Below are positions 36,486 through 47,229 of a stretch of 64,000 bases of DNA, piece after piece (position 1 is the first letter of the stretch; every line of letters starts with the position of its first letter). The stretch is taken from assembly GCA_963682175.1 (NCBI GenBank), contig OY821784.1, positions 31,973,621 to 32,037,620 of the forward strand, in the 5' to 3' direction. Position numbers and translations under genes: made by a program. The notes under the pieces are model-generated. The model saw only the letters and a program-made list of their open reading frames with translations. It made no database searches and had not been told where the DNA came from. This stretch comes from Triglochin maritima (lineage: Eukaryota; Streptophyta; Magnoliopsida; Alismatales; Juncaginaceae).

Positions 36486-37397
36486 ATGGGTGAGAACGTA
36501 GTGGACCCGCCTGTTGCGCAACCTATAACTCTGAGGGATCGATGCTATCCAGCGATGACTGCTCAGCCATCGTGCATCGTTATGCCCACCATACCGGGTC
36601 GCAACTTCGAACTTAAGGCACAATACATGAGTATGTTGCCTAAGTTCACCTCTAGGGAAGACCCATATCTCTTCCTTAGAGAATTTGAGGAAATCTGCTC
36701 TCTTATGCAATACCAGCATATCCCTGAAGAGGCAGTGCGTCTGAAATTTGTGTCTCTTGCACTAAAGGACGACACTAAGAAATGGCTATATAGTCTAGCC
36801 GAAAGATCCATTAGAAGTTGGGCTGAGTTTGTTCAAGTATTCCTAAAAAAATATTTCCCCAACCATAAGACTATGAGGATTAGGAATGAAATTGTTGCAT
36901 TCGTTCAGTCTGAGAGCGAGCCGTTCTATTCCTATCTAGAAAGATTTAAGAGTGTACTGACCCAATGCCCTCATCATGGAATTCCAAGATGGCAATTATG
37001 CCAAATTATTTATGAGGGATTGACACCCACATCTAGGGTTATGGTAGAATCCGTAAGCCAAGGGAACTTTATGTCAAAAAATGAAAATGATGTCTGGACT
37101 TTCCTTGAGGATTTAGCTGAAAACAGTATGCAATGGGACAATGCTAGAACACCGCTTAACCCGAGTATTGGATCTAGAATAGCAAGTCAACCCAAACCAG
37201 GTGTCTTAGCTGTAGATGCCAACATAGCGGCTGAAGCAAAACTAGCTACCCTTATGCGCAGAATGGAAAGTTTAGAGCTACAAACCCTAAACCGAGTGAA
37301 TCAAGCCTCGACTATCCCATGCTCTAGATGTGGTCAGACTGGTCATGTAAAGGAGGATTGTGCGGAATGGGACCAAGTTAATGCCATGTATAACTGA
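36486..37397 (+). pseudogene. E5 gag, N-terminal part
   Basis: Open frame from ATG 36486 (MGENVVDPPVA; the frame also has an ATG at 36348). Retrotrans_gag region with LKDDTKKWLY and FLKKYFPNHKT, linker, and CCHC knuckle CSRCGQTGHVKEDC near residue 280. It ends at TGA (37395-37397), which is the first codon of an inserted LTR tip, directly after MYN. The rest of the polyprotein is in another frame from 37429. Confidence 0.9.
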
Positions 37398-37428
37398 TGC
37401 ATTGCATACATTGCATCATATGTCTTTC
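37395..37428 (+). mobile_element. 34-bp LTR tip inserted in E5 gag
   Basis: Exactly the first 34 bp of an E2/E5-type LTR (TGATGCATTGCATACATT onward, ending TGTCTTTC) placed between TATAAC and AACCATGCTAG. E2 reads AACCATTCTAG without it. AAC is repeated on both sides, so it is either a 3-bp duplication or the remains of a 5-bp TSD (ATAAC) after a deletion that removed the rest of the LTR. Confidence 0.85.
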
Positions 37429-38955
37429 AACCATGCTAGAAATGACCCATACGCATCAACCTATAACTCGGGTTGGCGTAATAATTCCAATTTCTCATCA
37501 AACCAACAAGGTCAACCTCCTAGACAACAACCAAACCCGTATAACCAAAATAATACATCATCTGGGTTTAGTAACAATAACGATCATGAGGTTAGGTTGA
37601 CAAGCTTGGAAAATTTGATGAAAACTTTTATACAGACAACCAACCAGACCTTCCAAAGGCTAGAGACACAAGTCAGCCAACTAGCACAAATAGTAGGTGA
37701 AAGAGAAAAGGGTTGGTTTCCAAGTCAACCTGAGGTGAACCCTAGATCTAATAATTCATATCAATCCTATCAACCACCTTCAGGAAATAACAACCCTAGA
37801 CCGGTTCAAATGGTTAATGAGGAAGGATCGTTCCAACAAATAAATGCAGTAGTATCATTACGGTCCGGAAGACAAGTTGATAACAATGTGGTAAATCCTA
37901 GAGTGTCCAATCAATCTAGCCATCAAGCACCCACATATGACCTGTCCATTGAACCTGACGTCCAATCTGAAACGCCCAACCCACCTACTCAACCTGAACC
38001 CATAGCTCAACCTGAACCTGAGCGAGTCTATGTTCCTAAAGCTCCATTCCCTAATAGACTCAAAAAGAACTCAAGTGCACAAATAGAGAAAATCTTGGAA
38101 GTATTTAAGCAAGTTAAGGTGAACATTCCACTCTTAGACATGATTCAACAAATACCTGCTTATGCTAAATTCTTAAAAGATTTGTGCACTAAAAAGAGAA
38201 AAACGAACGTACCAAAGAAGGCATTCTTAACTGCAAACATAAGTTCTATTTTGTCCAACACATCTCCTATAAAATATAAGGATCCTGGATGTCCCACAAT
38301 TTCATGTGTAATAGGAGATACTTTTATCAACAAAGCCCTTCTAGACCTTGGTGCTAGTGTTAACCTACTCCCGTACGCTGTCTATGAGCAAATGAACCTT
38401 GGTCCACTAAAACCCTCTAAGACAACCCTCCAATTTGCTGATTGTTCTATTAAGAAACCAAGAGGTATAGTCGAGGATGTTTTGATCAAGGTTGGTGACT
38501 TCATTTACCCAGTGGATTTTGTCGTACTAGATACTGCACCTGTTGTAAATCCTAATCGACAAATCCCTATAATTCTAGGCAGACCCTTTTTAGCCACTTC
38601 GGAAGCATTGATAAACTGTCGAAATGGGCTCATGCAATTATCTTTTGGGAACCTAAAAGCTGAATTTAATATCTTTCATATTTATAGTGAGCCAGAAATA
38701 ATATGCAATCAAAGTGACGTTGTGATGAAATCGCGTATCTATAATATTTCTGAATCATCACAAAATCAAAAAGGAAGTAAGAAAAAGGGGAGGAATTCAT
38801 CTACACACCCACCGTCACTCGAGCAAATAAGAGAACCAATTTATGTGAGGGGTGTGGAACCTGTAACTCAGGATGCTCATTGCAACATGAGGAACAATTC
38901 AACTGGATACATGCACCAATATGGTGTCATTCAATCCAGTTCTGATTATGGTTGA
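37429..38955 (+). pseudogene. E5 gag C-terminus and aspartic protease
   Basis: Open to TGA at 38953. It starts with the region after the CCHC (NHARNDPYAST), then a Gln/Pro-rich linker, and the protease with active site LLDLGASVNLLP, IVEDVLIKVGDF and flap ILGRPFLATSEAL. The 100-residue polar tail ends SSSDYG. Apart from the LTR tip there are no stops from 36486 to here, so this element's coding region decayed very little. The protease would process Gag; no RT domain follows. Confidence 0.88.
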
Positions 38956-40038
38956 CTTTGAGCAAATTCCATCCGTCCACCGCAGTTCATCAAGGTAATA
39001 AGTGCATTTGCTTTATATTTGCATACATTGAGGACAATGCATGATTTAGGTGTGGGGGGGGTGTTTATGTATATATTTATCTATATATTCTGTCTTTTAT
39101 TTAAAAAAAATTGTTTCATGATATAGCTTAAGATTGAACTGCTAAAACCCGTGTACAAATTGCATTGAGTTTTTGTTCCTTATTATATAGTTATGCTTGT
39201 AGAAATTGTGACATAAATCTAAGTTCCAAAGAAATAACCCATTGCCCTTTAAGATATGTATGCACTTAAATTGGATGAATCAAATCTTTGAAGTGGTTGA
39301 TAAAAAGCAGAGGTTGAGGAAAATATAACGGGAAGTGTGGACTTCTAATAGTAATTAAGCCTTGAGGAAATAAAAAATAAAGGAATAAAGTGAGGAAAAC
39401 ACATTCTGCAAAATGATTACAAAAGCCCAAGCCTTTGAGTCACTGGTCCGTAGGGGTATCTTGAAACTCGGTAACTTGAGTCTACCAGCTCGGGATTATC
39501 GACCAAACTCGCTACACAAATGCAAAAAGGGTAAAAGTGTCAAAAAACAAATGTGTTGAATCACGGAAGAAAAGAAAAAGAAAAAAAATAATACTCAAGG
39601 CCCAAAGCTAAAAGAATGATCCATGCCATGGTTGATCTGAATGATACTTCACCACCAGAGGAGGCGTGCAAAATAATTCAAGTGATAAACATGTGTAAAA
39701 GGGTTAGTGGTGTGAATGTTGGAGGAACAAAGACCAATTCATATTTTTAATGAGTTAGATTTATATAATGCGCATGCAAGAATTCTCAGTGAGAAGTATA
39801 TGGTTGAGGTAGGGACATTGAGAACTATTAATGAAATGTTGATTCAGGATTTTGTGGGTATATCCGCTGAAAACCCTCAGGAGACAACACTCCTCCCCCT
39901 TGGCAACAAGGAGGTTTAAAGGCTTGTTGCACATGCTAAGTGCAACCGTGATTCCTACGAAAGTGAGTTAGGATTTCCCTATTTTTTTCGTATCTTCTGT
40001 TTTGCTAGGGACTAGCAAAATCTAGGTGTGGAGGTATT
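38956..40038 (+). other. E5 3' untranslated region
   Basis: Internal PPT AGGTGTGGGGGGG (39048-39062) after TTGAGGACAATGCATGA; terminal PPT AGGTGTGGAGGTA (40024-40036) before LTR-d. Holds the short ORF at 39716-39919. Confidence 0.75.
39716..39919 (+). CDS. Conserved short 3' ORF of E5
   Basis: 67 codons, MLEEQRPIHIFNELD at the start and QDFVGISAENPQETTLL with GNKEV at the end. The last 25 codons match the E3 frame at 11559-11678 and the degraded E2 copy near 43455. No known domain recognised, no membrane segment. It may be a real small protein or the coding face of a conserved RNA element. Confidence 0.4.
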   Translation: MLEEQRPIHIFNELDLYNAHARILSEKYMVEVGTLRTINEMLIQDFVGISAENPQETTLLPLGNKEV

Positions 40039-41265
40039 TGATGCATTGCATACATTGCATCATATGTCTTTCATTTAGATTACTTTTACATCAATAAATG
40101 CTACTAAGGTATGTGTTTAGTCTTATTTACAGAATACAGGGACCTGAATGCAATTTACCCACATTCCGAGCATAAACGCATGCAAAAGACTCATTTCTAT
40201 CATAAAGACGAAGTTCAAGATTATCGGGTTACGAATGGAAATGTATCCAAGCATAGAAGCATTCAAGTCCTAATTGCAAAAAGAACAAGGACTTAAGCAC
40301 AAAACTAACCGGGGACTTAACTGCAAAAAGTCAAGGACCTAATTGCAAATCACGAGTAGCTTTTATTCTCTTGGAGAAAATATATAGAAAAATCAATGTA
40401 TATCTCCAAATATGTGAAAGAATTAATCCGGAGTTCAAAAGAATGGAAAGAATCAATCCAGACGCGCAAAGAAGGATCAAATCATACCTTAAACATTCAA
40501 CCAAAATCCGGACAAAATCAGGCCAGATTGTGCGGCGTTTCCGCCGCACCACACACACAATGTGCGACGTTTCCGACGCCCAAGCATCGATCCGCGTCTC
40601 CCAATTTCGTCCAGTCGTGTCTGGACACGTGTACTTTCCAATATTATACCTATATCCCTTGTATCAACTATAAATAGACCCGAGAACGATGTTAGAAGGG
40701 TCCTTAGTCTTTGGTGGTAGTTTTTATTCTTAATCTTAGTTTTGTATTCTTCTTTTCATTAATAAAATTCTGTCTTTTATTTCTTACTTTTAGTTTTCTT
40801 TTGTAATGTCTCAAGGACCCCTTCTTCCTCCCTCTATGAGTTTCTAACTCCTTCCAAAGGGTGGAGGTGACGGATTAGGGTGAAGAGAAGATGAATGAAT
40901 GTTATTATTTTAATTTCGTGTTAGTATATTTTGATTACTTGAGTTTATGTTAAATCATTTATCATGTAATGCTTTATAACTAATATGATTTATTATAAGT
41001 TTCTAAATTCTCTGATCTAAACCTTAAATCTAAACCTCCACCCGACGGAATTCACATCTTTGTCCTTGCTTTAGTTTTAATTGTTTTTGTTTCTTCCTTT
41101 AAATAACTAAAACCCAAAAATCTCAAAACCCAATTATTTCTTCTCTCCTTCTTTCCCCAATCGAAATCACACTAATAACAAAATCTCTCCCTCCTTGTGT
41201 TCGACCCGTATTTGCCACGTCTTCATTGACGCCGTGCACTTGCGGTATAAATTTAATTCTCATCA
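40039..41265 (+). repeat. E5 LTR-d (3' LTR)
   Basis: 1227 bp, near-identical to LTR-c. The second hairpin carries changes (GTGCGACG-TTTC-CGACGCC) that weaken one arm relative to LTR-c. Confidence 0.93.
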
Positions 41266-42517
41266 GCTAGAAACACAAGTCAGCTAACTAGCACAAATAG
41301 TAGGTGAAAGAGAAAAGAGTCAGTTTCCAAGTCAACTTGAGGCGAATCCAAGACCTAATAATCAATATTTGCCCTATCAACCACCTATAGGAAGTAACAA
41401 CCCTAGACCGGTTCAAATGGTTCATAAGGAGGGATCGTTCCAACAAATAAATGCAGTTGTATCATTACGGTCCGGAAAGCAAGTTGATAACAATGTGGTA
41501 AATTCTAGGTTTCCTAATCAATATAGTCGTCAAGCACCCACATGTGACCTAACCATTGACCCTGAAGTCTAATTTGAAAAGCCCAACCCACCTAGTCAAC
41601 CTGACCCTATAGCTCAACTTGAGCGAGTTTATGTTCCTAAAGCCCCATTCCCCAATAGACTCAAGAAGAGCTCAAGTGCACAAATGGAGAAAATCTTGGA
41701 AGTATTTAAGCAAGTTAAGGTGAATATTCCACTCCTAGATATGATTCAAAAAATACCTGCTTATGCTAAATTCTTAAAGGATCTGTGCAGTAAGAAGAGA
41801 AAAACGAACGTACCAAAGAAGGTATTCTTAACTGCAAACATAAGCTCTATTCTGTCCAACTCGTCTCCTATAAAGTATAAGGAGCCTGGGTGTCCCACAA
41901 TTTCTTGTGCGATAGGAGATACTTTTATCAACAAAGCCCTTCTAGACCTTGGTGCTAGTGTTAACCTACTCCCATTCTCTGTCTATGAGCAACTAAACCT
42001 TGGTCCACTAAAACCCTCTAAGACAACCCTTCAATTTGCTGATTGCTCTGTTAAGAAACCAAGATGTATAGTAGAGGATGTTTTGATTAAGGTTGGTGAT
42101 TTCATTTACCCAGTGGATTTTGTCTTTCTAGACACTGAACATGTTGTCAATCCTAAGAGACAAATCCTTGTAATACTAGGCAGACCCTTTTTAGCCACTT
42201 CTGAAGCTTTGATAAATTGTCAAAATGGGCTCATGCAACTATCTTTTGGAAACTTAAAAGCTGAATTTAATATCTTTCATGTTGATAGTGAACCAGAAAT
42301 AGTATGCAATCAAAGTGATGTTGTGATAAGATCGCGTATCTATAAGATTTCTAAATCAAATAAATCATCACAAAATCAAAAAGAAAGTGAGAAAAATGGG
42401 AGTAATTCATCTACCCAACCACCATCACTCGAGCAAATAAGAGAACCAACACATGTGAGGGGTGTGGAATCTTTACCTCAGGACTCTCAGGGCAGCATGG
42501 GGAACAATTCAAATTGA
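41266..42517 (+). pseudogene. E2 gag-protease unit 2, right part
   Basis: Resumes after E5 with the second GCTAG. TAA near 41286 (QVS* where E5 has QVSQ), TAG near 41568, then protease open at 41684-42517 with LLDLGASVNLLP and ILGRPFLATSEAL intact. The tail ends early at TGA 42515 (GNNSN*), where unit 1 continues a little further. Confidence 0.88.
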
Positions 42518-43645
42518 TACATGCACCAACATGGTGACATTCAATCCAATTTTGACTATGGTTGACTCAAAGCAAATTCAATCCCTCTACCACAGTTGAC
42601 TCAGGTAATAAGTGCATTTGCTTTATCTTTGCATACATTGAGGACAATGCATGATTTAGGTGTGGGGGGTGTTTATCTATCTATCTATCTATATATTCTG
42701 TTCGTTTAAAAATATAATTTTTTTAATGCTCTATGACATAACTTAAGATTGAACTGCCAAAACCCGTGTACAAATTGCATTAAGTTTTTGTTCATTATTA
42801 TATAGTTCTGCTTGTAGAAACTATGACATAAATCTAAGTTCCAAAGAAATAACCCATTACCTTTTAAGACATGTATGCACTTAAATTGGATGAATCAAAT
42901 CTTTGAAGTGGTTGATAAAAAGCAGAGGTTGAGGAAAATATACCGGGAAGTGTGGACTTCTAATAGCAATTAAGCCTTGAGGAAAATAAAAGTAAAAAAA
43001 TAAAGGAATAAAGTGAGGAAAGCACATTTTGCAAAATGATTACAAAAACTCAAGCCTTCGAGTCACTGGTCCGTAGGGGTATCTTAAAACCCGATAACTT
43101 GAGTCTACCAGCTCGGGATTATCGACCAAACTCGCTAAACGAACGCAAAAGGGTAAAAGTGTCAAATAAGCAAATTTGTTGAATCACGAGAAAAATACTC
43201 AAGGCCCAAAGTTAAAAGAATGATTCATGCCATGGTTGATCCGAATGATACTTCACCACCAGAGGCGGCGTCCAAAATAATTTAAGTGATAACATGTGTA
43301 GAAGGGTTAGTGGTGTGAATGTTGGAGGAACAAAGACCAAGTTAGAATTTTTATGAGTTAGATTTATATAATGAGCATGCAAGAATTCTAAGTAAGATGT
43401 ATAAGATTGAGATGGAGATATTGAGAGTTATTAATGAAATGTTGAATCAAGACTTTGTGGGTGTGTCAACTGAAAACCCTCATGAGACAAAACTCGTCCT
43501 CTAAGGAAACTTAGGGGTTTAAAGGCTTGTTGCACATGCTAAGTGCAATCGTGATTCCTACGAAAGTGAGTTAGGATTTCCCTGTTTTCATTTCTCTTAT
43601 ATTTTGTTTTGCTAGGGACTAGCAAAATCTAGGTGTGGGGGTATT
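42518..43645 (+). other. E2 3' untranslated region, complete copy
   Basis: Internal PPT AGGTGTGGGGGGTG (42658-42671), a TATC microsatellite after it, a degraded copy of the short ORF (DFVGVSTENPHET, TAA near 43502) and terminal PPT AGGTGTGGGGGTA (43631-43643) before LTR-e. Confidence 0.75.
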
Positions 43646-44818
43646 TGATGCATTGCATACATTGCATCACATGTCTTTCATTTAGATTAATTTTATATCA
43701 ATAAATGCTACTAAGGTATGTGTTTAGTCTTATTTACAGAATACAGGGACCTGAATGCAAATTACCCATATCCCGACCATAAACGAGTGCAAGAGACTCA
43801 TTTCTATCATAAAGACCGAGTTCAAGATTATCAAGGTTCAAATGGAAGTCCATCCGAGCATAAAAGCAATCAAAGACCTAATTACAAAAAGGTCACGGAC
43901 TTAATTACAAAAGGCCGAGACCCGACTACAAATTACGAGTACCAAAATATTTTGGAGAATTTCTAAAGAAAAATCAATTTGGATCTCCAAATATATAAAG
44001 AATTAATTCGGAGCTCAAAAGAGAGGAAAGAAATCAATCCAGACGAGCAAAGGACAGCTAAAACATACCATAAACACACAGAAAAAATCCGGATCGAATC
44101 TGAGCCAAAAAGGTGGCGATTCCGTTGCAACCCATGTACAAAATGCGGCAGATTAGCCGCACAAAAGTCGATCCGTGCGCTCAAATTTTTACCAATGTTG
44201 TATTGACGCGTGTACTTTTCTTTTATGTATTGGGATCCCATGTATCGGCTATAAATAGCCCCGAAATTATGTTGTAAAGACGTTCTTCTTTTTATTCCAT
44301 TACTTAGCAATAAAGTTCTGTTCTTTTATTTTGTGTTTTTAGTTTTCTTTTGTAGTTTCTTTAGGACACATTCTCCTTCTCTCCATCCATGAGTTTCTAA
44401 CTCTCTCCAAATGGTGGGGATGACGGATTTAGGGTGATGAGAAGAAGAATGATGTTATTATTTTAATTTTGTGTTAGTATATTTTGATTACTTGAGTTTA
44501 TGTTGAATCATTTATCATGTAATGCTTTATAACTAATGTGATTTATTATAAGTTTCCGAATTCTCTAAATAAAACCCGATATCTAATCCCCCACCCACTG
44601 GACTCTCATCCATCTTTGCTTTATTTTTAATTTGTTTTTGTTGTTCTTGCTTTAGAAATTTAAAATCCAAAAATCTCAAACCAACCTTATTTTTCTCTCT
44701 TTCTTCCCTTAATCAAAAATCACAAAAATATAAGAATCTCTCCCTCCTTTTGTTCGACCCATACTTGCCGCGTCTTCATCGACGCCGTGCACTTGCGGTA
44801 TAAATAAAATTTTCATCA
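43646..44818 (+). repeat. E2 LTR-e (3' LTR)
   Basis: 1173 bp, ends TTTTCATCA and is followed by TSD GATGG (44819-44823). TATAAATA and AATAAA conserved. Its hairpin is degraded (GGCGATTCCGTTGC). Confidence 0.92.
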
Positions 44819-44989
44819 GATGGTGATTTTGGGAGGCGTGCTCGTGGAAGCGCAGTCGTGGTTCTTCTAAGGTTTCTTCAAACCTTCTGGTATGTCAACT
44901 TCCTCACTTAAGTAGTGTGAGTATTTGGAAGTCGACGGTAGGCCTTCCGGCTCGTCGCAAGTAAACGTGCAGCAGATTTTATTGCTTGA

Positions 44990-45669
44990 TCGGTCAACCG
45001 GTTGGTGCAAACGGTCTACCGTTCGTATTGAGATTTCGGGTTCTGCCTCACATCGGTCGAACGATGCCCCAGGGGCGGTCGACCGATTGCGCGTGGGAGG
45101 CAAGCCTGGGGAGATTCGGTCGAACGGGTCCCCTTTGCAGTTCGACCGTATGCACTGTCATAGGTCGGTTGAGGGCGTTGACCATCTAAATGGTCGACCG
45201 CTCATTGACTTCGTCCGACCGTGACTTAAGTTGGAATAGTGGTCGGTTCGACCGAAGGTGATTTCGGTCGACCGGACTTGATGAGGAGCTTGGGGGAATT
45301 CTCTAGACGAATTCGGTCGACCGAGAGTGCTCGGGCGTTCGACGGATTCGTGGTAAGAGTTGAGGGATTTCCCTGCAGGGATTCGGTCGACCGGGAGTAC
45401 TCGGGGTTCGACCGAATTCGTTGTGAATTTTGTGGGATTTGTCCCTGGTGACTTTCGGTCGAACGGGGTCCCTTTGTCGTTCGACCGATTGGTCGTTTTG
45501 TTCGTTGAACCTGGGAGTTGACCATCTAAACGGTCTACCGTCCCTTGATTCGGGTTCGACCGAACGAGCGATGTTGGTGGGAATCGGTCGACCGAGGGAG
45601 TGCCGGTCGAGGCGATTGCCCTGTGTTTTCGTGATTCGGTCGACCAAGACTTTTGGTTCGGTCGACCGT
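44990..45669 (+). repeat. CGGTCGACCG palindrome array in E1 5' LTR
   Basis: About twenty full or half sites in 680 bp, including several ATTCGGTCGACCG sites and many TTCGACCG or CGGTCGAAC half sites. A parallel array lies at 57791-58469 in the 3' LTR. Frames across it translate as Asp/Arg/Ser/Thr/Pro-rich strings and are not genes. Confidence 0.85.
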
Positions 45670-45778
45670 TTGTGTCCAGTTTTGTACTATGGAGGTGCGG
45701 TTGTTGTGGTCGTCCGTGTGGGGCGAGTGGTGGTGTCGATGTTCTTCCGGCGAGTGTGCTAGGGTGCACGAGAGTTGC

Positions 45779-46265
45779 GGTGGTTGGGTGAAAAAGCCCT
45801 GGAGCCCCGTAACAGTGTGAGAGCTTGGGTTGGCTGAAAAAGGCCTAGAGCCCAGCATAGAATTTGTGGCGTTGCGGTGGTTGGGTGAAAGAGCCCTGGT
45901 GCCCCGTAACTGTGTGAGAGCTGTGTTTGGTTGAAAAAGACCTGGAGCCCAGCTAGTCTGTGCGGGGTTGGCTGAAAAAGACCTGGAGCTCCGTAGTGCG
46001 TTCAGGTTGGCTGAAAAAGGCCTGGAGCCTGAGCTGGGACCGCGTGTTAAGGGTTGGTTGAAAAAGACCTGGAGCCTTTGGACGTTTAGGTTGGTTGAAA
46101 AAGACCTGGAGCCCTTGGTTGTGTCGTGGTAGTTGCGGTTGGCTGAAAAAGGCCTGGAGCCCAGTTTGGCGACAAGCGAGATTTGCGGTGGTTGGGTGAA
46201 AAAGCCATGGAGCCCCGTGACGGTGGTGTGTGTTGTGGTTGGGTGAAAAAACCCTGGAGCCCAGC
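45779..46265 (+). repeat. Minisatellite in E1 5' LTR (11 units)
   Basis: Eleven copies of a core GGTTGGNTGAAAAAG followed by NCCTGGAGCCC, at about 38-50 bp intervals with variable spacers. Parallel array in the 3' LTR at 58580-59063. Confidence 0.88.
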
Positions 46266-46644
46266 CTGTTTGAGATGCTTTTCTGGTTAGTAGAATTGCA
46301 TGCTAGGGTGCTTCATTTCATGCATTGTAGAGTTTGGCATACGGGGTTTCCGTCTGGAAACTCAGGCATTGTTGCATGTTTACTTTCAGGCCGTGATCGG
46401 CGATAATGGGTGGTGACTGAGGAGAGGAGCACCGCTTCCGGATCCAGCTTTCTCTCAGTTGAGGTCGGGTGATTACTGTATCCGTTGTATAGTCTTTTGA
46501 TGTAATCACAACTTTTGAAATACTCTGATATTCATATATATATTATATATGTTGGTGCACCTGTTTCCTGTTATTTCGTAATATCCTCTGTTGATTGTGA
46601 GTTATTAAAAATTTAAAATTCTTCTGCTGTTTGAGGATGTTACA

Positions 46645-46985
46645 ACTAACTTTGGATACCATTTCCCACCAGTAAGCATGATCAAACATTTTCATTGTTG
46701 TTTACCTTCTTTTCATAATATCATCTCTGATGTAATTGGAATTTCTGCCACATCTGGCCTCGTCCTTGGATCATGTTCACGCCTTTATCCATCCCCAAAA
46801 TTCGTCTTTGCATTGTTTCTACTTAAACCATACTAATGACCCACAACTTCACATTATCTCATCTCAATACAAAGGAAAAATAATGTTATTAACATTACAT
46901 GCTTAACAAGCGTGGGGAAAACATACTAAGGATAAATAAATAAATAGCAAAACTAAATAATTGACCTTGACTAACAAAACCAAAT
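46645..46985 (+). repeat. Copy of host flank embedded at the E1 5' LTR end
   Basis: Starts ACTAACTTTGGATACC and runs to CTAACAAAACCAAAT. It is a close copy of 59452-59815, the host DNA right after the E1 3' LTR, differing by point changes and shorter AATA repeats. It ends at AAAT shared with the LTR, where a second copy of the LTR end starts. Confidence 0.9.
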
Positions 46986-47108
46986 ACTCTGATGTTAATA
47001 TATATATTATATATGTTGGTGCACCTGTTTCCTGTTATTTCGTAATATCCTCTGTTGATTGTGAGTTATTAAAATTTTAAAATTCTTTTGCTGTTTGAGG
47101 ATGTTACA
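46986..47108 (+). repeat. Second copy of the E1 LTR 3' end
   Basis: ACTCTGATGTTAATATATA to GATGTTACA repeats 46522-46644. The PBS follows, so this short piece is the functional boundary of the internal region. Confidence 0.9.
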
Positions 47109-47111
47109 ACT

Positions 47112-47123
47112 TGGTATCAGAGC
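47112..47123 (+). other. E1 primer-binding site (tRNA-iMet)
   Basis: TGGTATCAGAGC three bases after the LTR end. Confidence 0.9.
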
Positions 47124-47229
47124 GTTCGGTTCCAGTGTCCTTATCCAAAGAAGTCACCTTTAGAGTTTTAGAGTCTGCATTAGCTCATGCATTCATGGTT
47201 CTGATGTGTGCTATTTTCTTTGTGTATAG

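Larger units (their letters stand above)
33810..41265 (+). mobile_element. E5: Athila-like gag-protease element inside E2
   Basis: LTR-c (33810-35037), tRNA-Asp PBS, leader, gag-protease, 3' UTR with two PPTs, LTR-d (40039-41265); TSD GCTAG perfect (33805-33809, 41266-41270). No RT or integrase. The two LTRs (1228 and 1227 bp) differ at few sites, so it is younger than E2, in keeping with its nested position. Its coding frame is broken only by a 34-bp LTR-tip sequence at 37395. Confidence 0.92.
705..44818 (+). mobile_element. E2: Athila-like non-autonomous element (gag-protease only), rearranged
   Basis: Bounded by LTRs that start TGATGCATTGCA and end TTTCATCA, flanked by TSD GATCG/GATGG, inside the E1 5' LTR. 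The PBS is complementary to tRNA-Asp and the PPT is AGGTGTGGGGGTA, both typical of the Athila group. Order: LTR-a, tRNA copy, LTR-b, leader, gag-protease unit 1, 3' UTR, partial gag-protease unit 2, 3' UTR, PPT, LTR-e. E3 interrupts gag 1 and E5 interrupts gag 2. No RT, RNase H or integrase is present in any part, so it was mobilised in trans. It resembles the TR-GAG type of plant element but also keeps protease. Confidence 0.88.
44819..46644 (+). repeat. E1 5' LTR, right part
   Basis: Continues the LTR cut at 704; matches 57625-59451. Contains the palindrome array (44990-45669) and the 11-unit minisatellite (45779-46265), then an AT-rich end with TA repeats and GATGTTACA at 46636-46644. Confidence 0.92.

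Noticed and set aside
30224..42520. E2 and E5 as remains of autonomous Athila elements with pol deleted by accident
   Set aside because: Two LTR families (E2/E5 and E3) lack pol at the same point and keep full UTRs and PPTs, so the gag-protease-only form looks ancestral to these copies; independent deletions are less likely, though not excluded.
45158..45769. Long minus-strand open frame of about 200 codons (also 58328-58744)
   Set aside because: Composed of translated CGGTCGACCG repeats (Asp-Arg-Ser-Thr-Pro strings); the same motif opens several frames on both strands, and no domain or conserved start is present.
44990..46265. CRISPR-like repeat-spacer array
   Set aside because: Repeats are short palindromes or a degenerate minisatellite with irregular spacing, inside a plant LTR and repeated in the other LTR.
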